64,000 nucleotides of DNA from Brasenia schreberi. Lineage: Eukaryota; Streptophyta; Magnoliopsida; Nymphaeales; Cabombaceae. Each line of letters begins with the position of its first letter. Position 1 is the stretch's first letter. Shown in pieces: positions 33,585 to 43,360 of this stretch. The stretch covers positions 16,672,501-16,736,500 of the forward strand of contig JAYKKT010000089.1 of NCBI GenBank assembly GCA_036023115.1, read 5' to 3'. The notes beneath the pieces are model-generated. The model saw only the letters and a program-made list of their open reading frames with translations, was not told where the DNA came from and did not search any database. The position numbers and the translations under genes are program-made.

Positions 33585-36500
33585 TGTAGACACCGAAATT
33601 TCTCACTTCTGGTTCTTAGGCTTGAAGTGAACCTTTTCGTATGTCTAAGTCATTTTTATAAAAAGGGGCATGCCAGCTAGCTTACTCAAGCTAGTGAAGT
33701 AAGTTTTGAAAATCTGACTCGTTTGGGGCGACTGTGAGCAAGTGAGCTCTTTTCGTCACATACCTTCTTGCATCGATGTGCAAGGGTCAGTTTGTACGCT
33801 TAGCAAAGTTGATTTTAAGCAAGTATAACCTCTTTGAAAACATGCGAAGTGTTTGGGTTTTGTTTGTATGGTTGCAAATTTTATTTCACGTGGGATTTGC
33901 ACGTGCCTATGTCTTTCAATTTTTACGCTATTTAGGCCAACTAGGTGTGTGCGCAAGTAACCTAAGTTGGGTGATTTTGCACGGGTGTATGGGGTTTGCT
34001 TTGATGCAATATGCGTCCTAACTCGTGGTATGGCGAATATGCAATGCAAACTCACACAACTCCAAGGGAAAACCAGAAATTGAAAGACAATGCTTAAGGG
34101 AAATTGCGTAAGGGAAATTGCAAAAGGGAAATATGGCTATATCTTAAGAGCGGAAAGGCTCAATTGTGTAAGTGTGTGTCGTGTATATATTGAAAGACTA
34201 CTCACACAACTGAACCTTAAAACCCAAATTTTAAAGACATAGCGGAAGGGAAATACAACTATATATATGGGCCCGAAGGTCGCCAACGTGTGCGTGGGTG
34301 TTGTGTGTATATGTAAAGACAACTCACACGACTTGGAATGTAAAACCCAAATAGAATTGCAATATGACTCTTATTAGAGTCTTGGGGAGTAAAAGCGAAA
34401 GCTCAATGTGTATGAGTGTGGAATTGAAAGACCACGCACACAACTTGAATGAAAACCCCAAATTGAATTGCAATACGACTCTTATTAGAGTCTTGGGAGT
34501 AAGAGCGAAAGCTCAATGTGTGTGAGTGTAGAATTGAAAGATAACACCCACGACTTAAAGGAAAACACATGCAGCTGAACTTATATAAATAGAATTATAT
34601 CTTAGGGGCTGTCAAGGCCCGTGTGTGTGTGAAAGGTGTGCAACTAAGAGCGGAAAGGCTCAAGTGCACGTGTGTGCTTGTGTGTCAAACCAAGTTATTA
34701 TATCTTGGGGGGAGACTACGCTCCATTATTACAACCCCAGGTCAAAATTTAATTGAATATAAAGCAAGTTCATATGATAGACCAAGTTTAGGCACTTAAA
34801 TGTAGTTGGTCCATCTTCAACTTGCGTGGATTTGGACTTGTGATTCACCTTGGGCAGCCAAGAGGAATCCCTTAGGCAGCTTGTCGCGGCTAGTAGGAGT
34901 GCTGGTCGGCTGATGTTGAGATGTTTTAGGGAAGGTAGGTTGATCTAAGGTGGGATGCTGGGAGTTGGGATGAATTTAGGGACAGGTAGGGGTGCTCGAC
35001 TAGGTGGAAGGAAGGAGGGCTGGGTGGAGTTGGAGTGGGGTATGGTGCAGGTCGGCTGGGCAGGTGTTGGGTGATGCTCGTCTGGGAGGAAGAGAGGTTC
35101 TGGCTAGGTGAAGTTGAAGTGGGGTATGGTGGTGTGGGTGGCCGGGTGAAAGAGAGGTGGAGTGCTCAGGTCCTGGCCGAATGGGAGGATGAAGAGTGTT
35201 GGCAGGTGGAAGGGAAAGTGGTACTAACCGGGAAGGTGGTGATAGGTGATGTTGATGGCCAGGTGGAAAGGAGGTGGCGGGTGCAGCAGGTGGAGTTCCT
35301 CGCCGAAGGTTGAAGGAAGGGCAGGTGGTGCTGGGAGGAAGAGGGTGAAGAGAGGAGCGAAGAGAGTGTCCCGGGAGCATGGAGAGCCAAGAAGAGAGAG
35401 CCCACCCGCAGGTGATAGGTGGGGTTTATATAGGCTAGGGATTAGTGGCTGGGATAAGGGAGCTTAGGTCGGTTAGGTGGGCCAGATATTTATTTTGGTG
35501 GGCTGGGATATGGTGGGCTAGATATTTTCATTTAGGTGGGCTGGGTTAGTGGTTTGGGGTAGGTCGGTTAGGTGGACTGGGTTTAGTTAGTTAGGGACTT
35601 AGTTAGGTGAACTAAGGTTAGCTTAGGGTTAGTTGGTTAGGGTCTAGGTGGTCCAGCTAGGTGAGGTCGACTAGGTGAAATGGGTGCAGTTTTGGGTGAG
35701 AAGGGCTAAGTTTAGGTTAGGTTTGGGTTAGGTTTTAGGAAGAATGGCTAGGTGGGGTGAGCTAACTTAGGGCTAGGTTTAGGAACCACCCCTTGGCGCC
35801 AGTCCATTGCAGCCATATCCAAGTTGGTGCAGCCCTAGGTCAAATGTAGGTGCATACAAGCTTGAACTCACACTCTTGGTTAAACCCACAAGGCTAACCC
35901 ACTTTTGACCAAAAGTCAAGCCTACCAACTTTCTCACTCTTACTTTATGGCCCCCTTTCTCTCTCTACCCAAGCCTTCCAAGGCCATTCACGTGAAATTT
36001 TGTGGGCCCCTCACCTCCATTTATGGGGAGGTGAAGTGGGCCATGGATACAGATAATGGATTTGGATCTTGAGATCCAAATCCAAATCCAAATACATTTT
36101 GAGTTTGGATCTGGATATATATGGTCCAGATCCGATCCAAATTTGATTTTTTTGATTCCTTCATGGCGTTTCGAGATGGACGGTTTGTGCGGGGCCTGAC
36201 TTCATCAGTACTCCATTTTGCATTGGGTCTTAGCCAACATTGTCGTCCGATCTCCTTCTCACCTTTAGGATTTCATTCTGATAATTTTTCTGATATTTGG
36301 GGCTTGGATGTCTGAAAATTTGGGGATCCTTTTGACATGAGAGTTGATATGCCGGGCTTGAAGTATGCTTCGGGTCTGGGCTCTCCTTTGCCTTTTCGAT
36401 CCGCTTTTATCAAGCCAGGAGGCTTTTGGGGCTTTAAAACACTATTTCTAGTCTATAAAGCAACATGTACAGAGTTTTAAATCATATATACAGGTTTTCA

Positions 36501-36618
36501 AATATGTACAGGGTTGTTTGGAAGGCTCCTGGGTTTCCAGACTCAAAATAGCCCTTTGGGGCTGCTTTTGTAAAACCAGGTATATTTGAGAAAATCGTGT
36601 GATTTTGGGGTCTTTACA
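33585..36618 (-). repeat. Minus-strand solo LTR with perfect target duplication
   Basis: 3034 bp, in plus coordinates from TGTAGACACCG to GGGGTCTTTACA, flanked by GCCGT on both sides (33,580-33,584 and 36,619-36,623). It contains U5 hairpins (33,677-33,694 and 33,767-33,784), two 111-bp subrepeats (34,381-34,600), the conserved block (34,706-34,738), a TATA box and U3 words (36,060-36,150). Its sense start (36,618 leftward) matches 28,993 and 45,056, so it is of the GYP-1 LTR type. Confidence 0.93.
35425..35432 (-). promoter_or_regulatory. TATA box of minus-strand solo LTR
   Basis: TATATAAA on the minus strand, about 690 bases upstream in sense of the conserved block. Confidence 0.5.
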
Positions 36619-36645
36619 GCCGTGTGTCCTTCCTTTCACCAAGAC

Positions 36646-37068
36646 ATGGCCTGCCTTACGCAGGCCATCTTGCCCTAAGCCCCAGCCTGCCATAAGGCAG
36701 GCCGTGTCTTCTCTTAAACCCTAAGCACACGGCCAAGTGCTGGTCGTGTACCAATCCCACATCTACCTTGGCCGAGCCCCCAAAACCTAGCCATACTTGC
36801 CTTAGCCAGCACCTAGGACAGCCACCCTAGCCTAGACACAAATCTAGCTAGGACCAGCTCCAAGTCCCCTTTAAACCAAGTTCACTCGAGCCACCTTTGG
36901 CTCGAGTCACACAAGCAAAACCTAAGGCCAAGTGTTGGCCAAACCCTAAAGCAAAGCACTTCTCCCTCGAGCCACCTTTGGCTCGAGTCTCACAAGACAA
37001 AACCCAAGGCCAGGTGCTGGCCGAACCCCAAACCAAACCCTCCCACTCGAGCCACCTTGGCTCGAGTC
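36646..37068 (+). repeat. Hairpin array, second part
   Basis: Continues the array after the nested LTR: 36,646-36,668 (ATGGCCTGC/GCAGGCCAT), 36,685-36,702 (GCCTGCC/GGCAGGC), 36,727-36,749 (ACACGGCCA/TGGTCGTGT with a GU pair), 36,884-36,907 (ACTCGAGCCA/TGGCTCGAGT), 36,966-36,987 and about 37,045-37,067 with the same stem. Weaker GGCCA/TGGCC stems lie between. Confidence 0.85.
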
Positions 37069-37464
37069 CTACCTTAGCCCAAATTAGCCCCAAGTGGCCC
37101 CTAATCTGGTATAACTTGCTGCTCTCCTCTCCAAGTGCTTCCAAGCTTCCAAGCTCTCTAGCTTCGGTCCCACGTGTCCCGGATTCCATACAAAGAAGGC
37201 GTACGCGTCCTAGACACACCCCACATAGCGAGCTAGGTGAGTTGTAAGTCCTTACATTTGGTACTTAATTAAATTTTGATGCGGTTTGTAGTAATGGAGC
37301 GTAGTCTCCCCCCGAAATGTAATATTGGTGCATGATACACAATCACATACGTGCACTTGAGCCTTTCTGCTCTTAGTTGCACACTTTTGAACACACACGG
37401 GCCTTGACAACCCCTAAGATATAGCTCTATTTATATAAATTCAGCTGCATGGGTTTACATTCAA

Positions 37465-37800
37465 GTTGTGTGCGTTGTCTTTCCATTCCACACTCACACA
37501 CATTGAGATTTCGCTCTTATTCCCAAGACTCTAATAAGAGCCATATTGCAAATCAATTTGGGGTGTTATTTTCAAAGTTGTGTGTGTTGTCTTTCCATTC
37601 CACACTCACACACATTGAGCTTTCACTATTATTCCCAAGACTCTAATAAGATCCGTATTGCAATTCAATTTGGGGTGTTATTTTCAAAGTTGTGTGCGTT
37701 GTCTTTCCATTCCACACTCACACACATTGAGCTTTCGCTCTTACTCCCAAGACTCTAATAAGAGCCATATTGCAATTCGATTTGGGTTGTTAAATTCAGT
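37465..37800 (+). repeat. 112-bp tandem subrepeat, three units
   Basis: Units start at 37,465, 37,577 and 37,689, exactly 112 bp apart. Each has gttgtctttccattcc, then ttgagctttcgctctt (mini-hairpin GAGC/GCTC, changed to GAGA in the first unit and with one change in the second) and gactctaataagagc. Related units occur in reverse orientation at 34.4, 55.1 and 57.5 kb. Confidence 0.9.
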
Positions 37801-38543
37801 CGTGTGTGTTGTCTTTCAATTTACACACATACACACACGTCACATTGAGCATTTCCGCTCTTATATCTATATCTCCCTTCTGCTGCGTTTTACGGTTCAG
37901 CTGCGTGAGTTGCATTTCAATTTATACACAACACCCACGCACACAATTGAGCCTTTTCGCTCTTAAGATATATCTATATTTAAATTTCTGGAATTTACAT
38001 TCAAGTCGTGTGAGTTGCATTCAATTTGGGTTTTCCCTTAAGCTAAGTCTTTAAATTTCGAGTTTTACATTCAAGTTGTGTGAGTTGCATTGCATACTCG
38101 CCATACTCGAGCTAGAGTGCATACCTACATCGAATAAACCCCGAACAAATCGTGCAAAAACGCCCATCTTAGGCCACTTGATGCACACACCCCACGCCTA
38201 AGTGGTTGAAATTGAAAGACTTAGGGTCGCCCAAATAAAAAATCGCCAAAGTGCATGATTTCCAAAGCTTTTAAAACACTTCTCTACTTAAAATCGATTT
38301 TTGAATTTAACTTGTTTCAAATGAAGTCTCTAAGAGTACAAACTGACCCTTGAGCATTGACTCAAGAAGGTTTGCAACGAAACGATCCTGCTTGCCCACA
38401 ATTGCCTTTTAAAAGTCAGATATTTCAAAACATACTTCGCTAGTTTGAGTAAGCTAGCTGGCATGCCCTAAAAAGCAATGTAGATTGTGAAAAGGTTCAC
38501 TTCAGGCCTAAGAACCCGGAGTTGAAAAGTTTCGGTGTCTACA

Positions 38544-38922
38544 GTATCCATGGTCTTCCAAGCAGTAGGTTGTAATGGGGGTGTATGTCTAAGACATGGA
38601 ACACCCCTACGTGGGCTATGCCCTCTATTTCCATGGGTAACTCTATGGTTCCCAAAGGTTTAGATGCATTTCCATCATATCCAGTGATTACGATGGGACT
38701 TGGGTTTACGGAAGTCAAGGTGACTCTGATTTGACATGCCACATAGAGCGGAAGGATGTTGAGACCTCCTCCCCCATCAACTAAGCATTTGTCGAGAGGA
38801 TAGTGATTCAATACTACCTCAATATGCAAAGCTTGGTTGTGGGTTTCATACGGTCTTTCTATCTCGTCTTCCGAGAACATGATTGGCGTCTTTGCACAGA
38901 TCGGTGCCACTTGAAATGACAA
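38544..38922 (-). pseudogene. GYP-2 aspartic protease, N-terminal part
   Basis: Retroviral-type aspartic protease that would cut Gag-Pol. The active-site segment reads CLVDGGGGLNILPL, with DGG in place of the usual DTG/DSG. The segment before the C-terminal helix, YNLLLGRPWI, is present and the frame is then broken by the solo LTR. GYP-1 shares the DGG form, so it belongs to the family and is not damage here. Confidence 0.85.
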
Positions 38923-38960
38923 GGACTCAGGAGTTATATTTGAGTTAACCTTGGCTCTCT

Positions 38961-39614
38961 CTAAGATTTTTCTAAAACAAGCCTATGCATAGGTGAGGTT
39001 TGTATTAGTTCTAGGATGGACATGTTTATTGGGATCTTAGAAAGATGATTTTTGAAATCATATGTAGTTAAAACATTTTTGCCTTTGTCCGTTTTTTGCG
39101 AAACCTTAGGAATGCATGCTTTTGAAGGGCCAGGGACACTAACCACTTTTTTAGCAGTTTTTTCTAAGTGTTGGGGTTGATAGATCCTCCCAGACCTGGT
39201 CACTTCCCCTACACTTTGCCTAAGGCTCGTTCCTATTGTGGCTCTATTTGAGTGCTTTGGAGCACCTCGAATTTCTAGAATGGCTCTAATTGAGGGCGAG
39301 ACTCTAAGCGCTCCCTGGATTACTACTTGGGCGTTTTTCTTACAAATGATGAGAGATGATGCACAAGTAGTAAAACTAGAATGTGATGGATGCACTAAAC
39401 TTTTCAAAGTCGAGAAAGCACATGCCTCTTTTCCCTTCCCACTAGTGCTTGCATGATTGGGGAAGGGTTCTTTGAATATAGCTTGGGCATGCTCTGGTTC
39501 CTCGGTGACCTGGAGCCGGCCCTGCTCTATCAAGTTCTCGATTTTATTTAGAAGAGAGAAATATTGGTTTGTATCATGGCCCTTGAGCTGATGATACTTG
39601 CAAAAATGGTTCAA
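38961..39614 (-). pseudogene. GYP-2 nucleocapsid zinc knuckle and linker to protease
   Basis: 217 codons open. CKYHQLKGHDTNQYF shows the CxxHx3GH pattern, but the last Cys of the knuckle is changed to Tyr, so zinc binding is probably lost. The rest is the basic, proline-rich linker (SGRIYQPQHLEKTAKK, VPGPSKACIPKV) seen in GYP-1. Confidence 0.8.
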
Positions 39615-39888
39615 AAATCTCCCTTTCGAAGGGGTTCCTTCGAGAATTTTGGGGAGTGTTATAAACCCTTGGGCGAGCAGGAGGTCAAGGACCTTTGAGA
39701 CAGGTTGCTCTATTGGGGTATACTCTCGTTTTTCAAAAGTTTTTTGTAACTTTTTTTCATTTTTTTATTCAAACTTTTTTGAAGTGCTCGCCGAGCTTGG
39801 ATCCACTCGGATGTTTGCAAATTTTTGGGGTTTTGCTCCTTTGTCCATAATGGGCAACCCGTAAGTTCTGGATTTTTCTAACCGTGAT

Positions 39889-40841
39889 TTAGGCAAAATA
39901 TTTCCTTTCCATAGTGATCGTAGACTCCTTTTTCAGATTTATTTCAAAGAGAGAAGCTTTCTTGATAAACTTGTAGAAAGTCGAGATTTCGTGCAAAGAG
40001 AGAAGAGTTTTCAATTCATTTTTAAAATTGTCGAGGATGAGCATTACTGCGCATCCTTCAAAAATCGGCTCTCTTACTTGCCTGAGGAGGGACCTCCAAC
40101 GAACGATGAATGAGTGTACATCCTCATTCGAAGCTTGCTTCGTATCCCTCAAATTGTTTAACGTTGGCATTACTTCTACATTATGCGAAAATCTTCGCAT
40201 AAAGCAGTTCGCTAACTCTTCAAAAGTCACAAACTGGCTTAAATCGTAGGAAGCAGCCATTTTGAAGCAGTACCTTTGAGGGAAAGGGGAAACCAATATA
40301 TCCACTTTGTCGAGTCCTTTTTCTTTTTATGGGCTCGACAGGAAAAGAGTTGCAGGTGTGATCTAGGATGCCCCATGCTATCATACCGATGAAAGTTCCG
40401 TATCTTGTCGTCACTATCTGTTTCGTAATCCAAAGGAAGGAAATCAGACAGGGCATACGTTCTCTTTTCTTTATTTTGCCATTTTAGTAGCTGCTGCAGG
40501 GCTTTTCGGTCCTTATGTGTGAAGGACTCGTGATATTGGTTTCCCACTATTGCAGAGGTTTCCTTGGGCTTTCTAGACTTGTCGAATTTTTTCTTCGCTT
40601 TTGCCGGTTTGCCATGAGACGAATAGGAATCAGCTGCCTCTGCCTCTTGGCTAAGTGCAGTGATTTTTGCTTCGAAGTCTTTTTGTAAGTCTTCAATCTC
40701 TTCTCTTTTGTTTTTGAAATTTTTCGATTTTTTTTTGGAATGGGATCTTGATGAGAGCGAGATACGGCTAGACACTTCATTGGAGTCTGAACTCGACATG
40801 ACTCCGATCCTTTGTTTTTGAAAATCAACTATAAAATGCAA
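39889..40841 (-). pseudogene. GYP-2 gag, capsid region, frameshifted
   Basis: Two overlapping frames (40,841-40,239, 200 codons; 40,305-39,889, 138 codons) together give the Gag protein: a charged coiled-coil-like N-terminus (KREEIEDLQKDFEAKITALSQEA), YHESFTHKDRKALQQLL, the capsid core WIYWFPLSLKGTASKWL, FVTFEELANCFMRRF and RWRSLLRQVREPI. One frameshift near 40,260-40,300 breaks it. Confidence 0.87.
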
Positions 40842-40920
40842 AAGGCAAAGAATTAAATACTTTTCTTGGAAAAATTTTCAAGAGTTTTGTTTGTTTGATC
40901 TAGGTTTTCTCAAGACTCGA

Positions 40921-40938
40921 GTCCCACTGGGCGTGCCA
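40921..40938 (-). other. GYP-2 primer-binding site
   Basis: TGGCACGCCCAGTGGGAC on the minus strand, 4 bases inside the LTR edge. Sixteen of 18 bases match the GYP-1 site. Its complement reads like the T-arm and acceptor end of a tRNA (..CGAGTCCCAC..GTGCCA); I do not assign the isoacceptor. Confidence 0.85.
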
Positions 40939-40942
40939 AACC

Positions 40943-41593
40943 TGTAACAACAAAAATTCTCACTTCTGGCTTTTGAGGCTTGAAATGAACCTTCTTGTAC
41001 CTACATCGCTTTTAAAAGGGCGTGCCAGCTAGCTTGCTCAAGCTAGCGAAGTTTTTGAGATATATGACGTTTTGAAAGACAATTGTGAGCAAGCGAGATC
41101 TTTTCGCTTTAAACCTTCTTGAACCGGTGCTCAAGGGTCAGTTTAAGCACTTAGAAAACCTTTGATCTTTTAAACAAACGTATAAAGAAAAGTAAGTGTT
41201 TCGATGATTGTATGCCTAAATTGCAGTTTTTATTAAGGGGGTTGACGATTTCAAGTCTTTGAGCTTTTAAGCTATTTAGGCCGAAAGTGTGTGCTTTAAG
41301 TAGCCTAATTTCATCGAGTTTGAGCGTAGATTTAGGGTTTCCTCTTTGAAAACGCGTGAATGCAAGGATGCACAAATATTTTTTGGGTTTGATATGATGT
41401 GAGCTAGGCTCGAATTGAAAGCAACTCACACACACAACTTAATACCCGAATGGAAGTGCAACTCACGCAGCTTTAAGGGGAAATACCCGAACTTGAAAGC
41501 AACTCACACGACTTGAATGTAAATTGTAGAATTGAAATATACTTATATCTTAAGAGCGAAAAAGCTCAATTGTGAGTGAGTGCTCTTGGTGTG
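40943..41593 (-). repeat. GYP-2 5' LTR, U5 side
   Basis: The LTR edge TGTAACAAC abuts the PBS. It has U5 hairpins at 41,028-41,047 (GCTAGCTT/AAGCTAGC) and 41,118-41,135 (CTTGA/TCAAG) and a mini-hairpin GAGC/GCTC near 41,563. It is interrupted by a plus-strand LTR at 41,594. Confidence 0.8.
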
Positions 41594-43360
41594 TGTAAAC
41601 ACCCCAAATTTTCCAAAAATCAAAAACTCTCAAAAACACAAAAAGCTCGTTTGAGCCAAAACGCTGGCCGAACTCTCCCTTGAACCCAACCAAGTTCGGC
41701 CAAAGCTGGCCGAACTTCCCATCTAAAACAAAACCCAACTCGAGCGACCTTGGCTCAAACTCTTTCCCTAAAACCCACGGCCTCCACCAACAGGCCGTGT
41801 CCCATTTTCTACCTAAGTTCTGGCCTGCCCTAAAGGCAGGCCAACTACCTAAGAACCAACCTAGCCTTTGACTGGTTTCCCTTTCCCACACACCCAAAAC
41901 AGCCCGGCCAAAGGTGACCGAGCGTCCTTCCTTTTTCACCATAACCTGGCCTGCCTTTCGGCAGGCCACCTAAACCTAAACACATGGCCAAACTAGGCAG
42001 TGTGTTACTCTCTTTGAAGCCATACCAGGCCTGCCTTAAGGCAGGCCATTCACCTTAAAACCACTCAGCCATACTGGCCGTGGTCCCTTACCAAAGACCC
42101 AAGACGACCCCACAACCACCTTGGCCATCTTAAGTAACCAACCCCAGTTTCACCTCTAACCAAACTCGAGCCACCTTGGCTCGAGCCACCCTAGCCTAGA
42201 CAAAACCTAGCTAGGACCACCCCCAAGGCCCCTTTAAACCAAGTTCACTCAAGCCACCTTTGGCTCGAGTCACACAAGCTAAACCCAAGGCCAAAGGTTG
42301 GCCGAATCCCACACAAAAACCATACCACTCGAGCCACCTTGGCTCGAGTCATGCCTTACCCAAACCGGCCCCAAGTAGCCCCAAACCCATTATAGCTTGC
42401 AGCTCCCGAAACTCCAAGTCTCTCCAAGCTCTCCGGCTTCGCTCCCACATGCCACGAATGCCATAAGAAGATGCTAGACTCATCCCTTGTACAATCCTAA
42501 CTCAAGAACCTGGAAAAGTGTAAGTCTTTTGATAATATCAAGTCTCTTTTCCATTCAATTCAATTCGTGATACGGGGTTGTAATAACGGAGCATCGTCTC
42601 CCCCCGGAATGTAATAACGGTGCTGGACACACGAGACACACACGTACACTTGAGCCTTTCCATTCTTATCTCATACACAAGCACCACGTACACAATTGAG
42701 CCTTTTCGCTCTTATCATATACATACGTATTTCAATTCAGTTGGGTTGTTACATTAAGTCATGTGAGTTTGTCTTTCAATTACACACTCGCACCCAAGAA
42801 ACACCCGAGCGATTGCTCAAACACCTCACGCACATTTTGGCCTCAGAAGCCACTAAGATATAGCCATATCTATATATTTTCTGCTGCGTGAGTTTTCCCG
42901 GTTCAGTTGTGTACGCATTTCAATTCTGGGTTTTAAATTCAATCGTGTGTGTTGTCTTTCAATTCATACATACACACACACGCCACAATTGAGCCTTTTC
43001 GCTCTTATATATATCTATATCTCCCTTCTGCTACGTTTTACGGTTCAGTTGCGTGTGTTGCATTTCAATTTATACACAACACCCACACACACATTGAGCC
43101 TTTCCGCTCTTAAGATATAGATATATTTAAATTTCTGCAATTTACATTCAAGTCGTGTGAGTTGCATTCAATTTGGGTTTTCCCTTCTGCTAAGTCTTTA
43201 AATTTTGGGTTTTACATTCAAGTTGTGTGAGTTGCATTGCATACTTGCCATACTCGAGCTAGAGTGCATACCTGCATCAAATAAAACCCTAACAAAACGT
43301 GCAAACACGCCTAAAGTGGATAAAATTGAAAGACTTAGGGTCACGTGCAAACACGCTCAA
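41594..43360 (+). repeat. Plus-strand LTR fragment inserted in GYP-2 LTR
   Basis: It starts TGTAAACACCCC and is then close to 31,714 for about 70 bases, with an apparent internal deletion of U3 and TATA (it jumps at about 41,665 into the hairpin array). Hairpins include 41,695-41,716 (GTTCGGCCA/TGGCCGAAC), several GGCCTGCC/GGCAGGCC (41,780-42,050) and CTCGAGCCA/TGGCTCGAG (42,170-42,360). The conserved block is at 42,573-42,605. It breaks off near 43,360, about 350 bases short of its U5 end. Confidence 0.75.

Larger units (their letters stand above)
31714..38543 (+). repeat. Plus-strand solo LTR inserted in GYP-2 protease (itself interrupted)
   Basis: It starts TGTAAACACCC and ends GTGTCTACA. 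Flanks GCATA (31,709-31,713) and GTATC (38,544-38,548) agree at 3 of 5 bases, and five extra bases are present relative to the uninterrupted protease codons, so this is an old target duplication. Net length without the nested LTR is about 3.8 kb. It has a U3 palindromic repeat (32,290-32,460), TATA box, hairpin array, conserved block (37,281-37,314), 112-bp subrepeats and U5 hairpins (38,349-38,366 and 38,439-38,458). Confidence 0.85.
29931..40942 (-). mobile_element. GYP-2: Tat-lineage gypsy element, minus strand, split by a solo LTR and 3'-truncated
   Basis: Sense order from right to left: PBS (40,938-40,921), gag (40,841-39,889), zinc knuckle (39,614), protease (38,922), interruption by LTRs 38,543-31,714, rest of protease region and G-patch (31,712-31,098), pre-RT linker and RT start (31,094-29,931). 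It ends inside RT just before the YVDD motif. RNase H, integrase and 3' LTR are gone. Its 5' LTR starts at 40,943 and runs right. Confidence 0.85.

Noticed and set aside
35000..35467. Several overlapping 70-126-codon frames
   Set aside because: All lie in the G-rich part of the minus-strand solo LTR, are overlapping and repetitive, and have no recognisable domain.
28993..36618. A single DNA transposon with terminal inverted repeats of over 600 bp (start TGTAAACACCCC, end GGGGTCTTTACA)
   Set aside because: The two ends belong to two LTRs in opposite orientation. The right one has its own 5-bp target duplication (GCCGT), and gypsy coding sequence and other LTR ends lie between. The same illusion occurs at 44,356-47,627.
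37449..38054. Repeated 65-102-codon frames with CLSIPHSHTL units
   Set aside because: Read-out of the 112-bp LTR subrepeat; all frames shift between units and none is a known protein.
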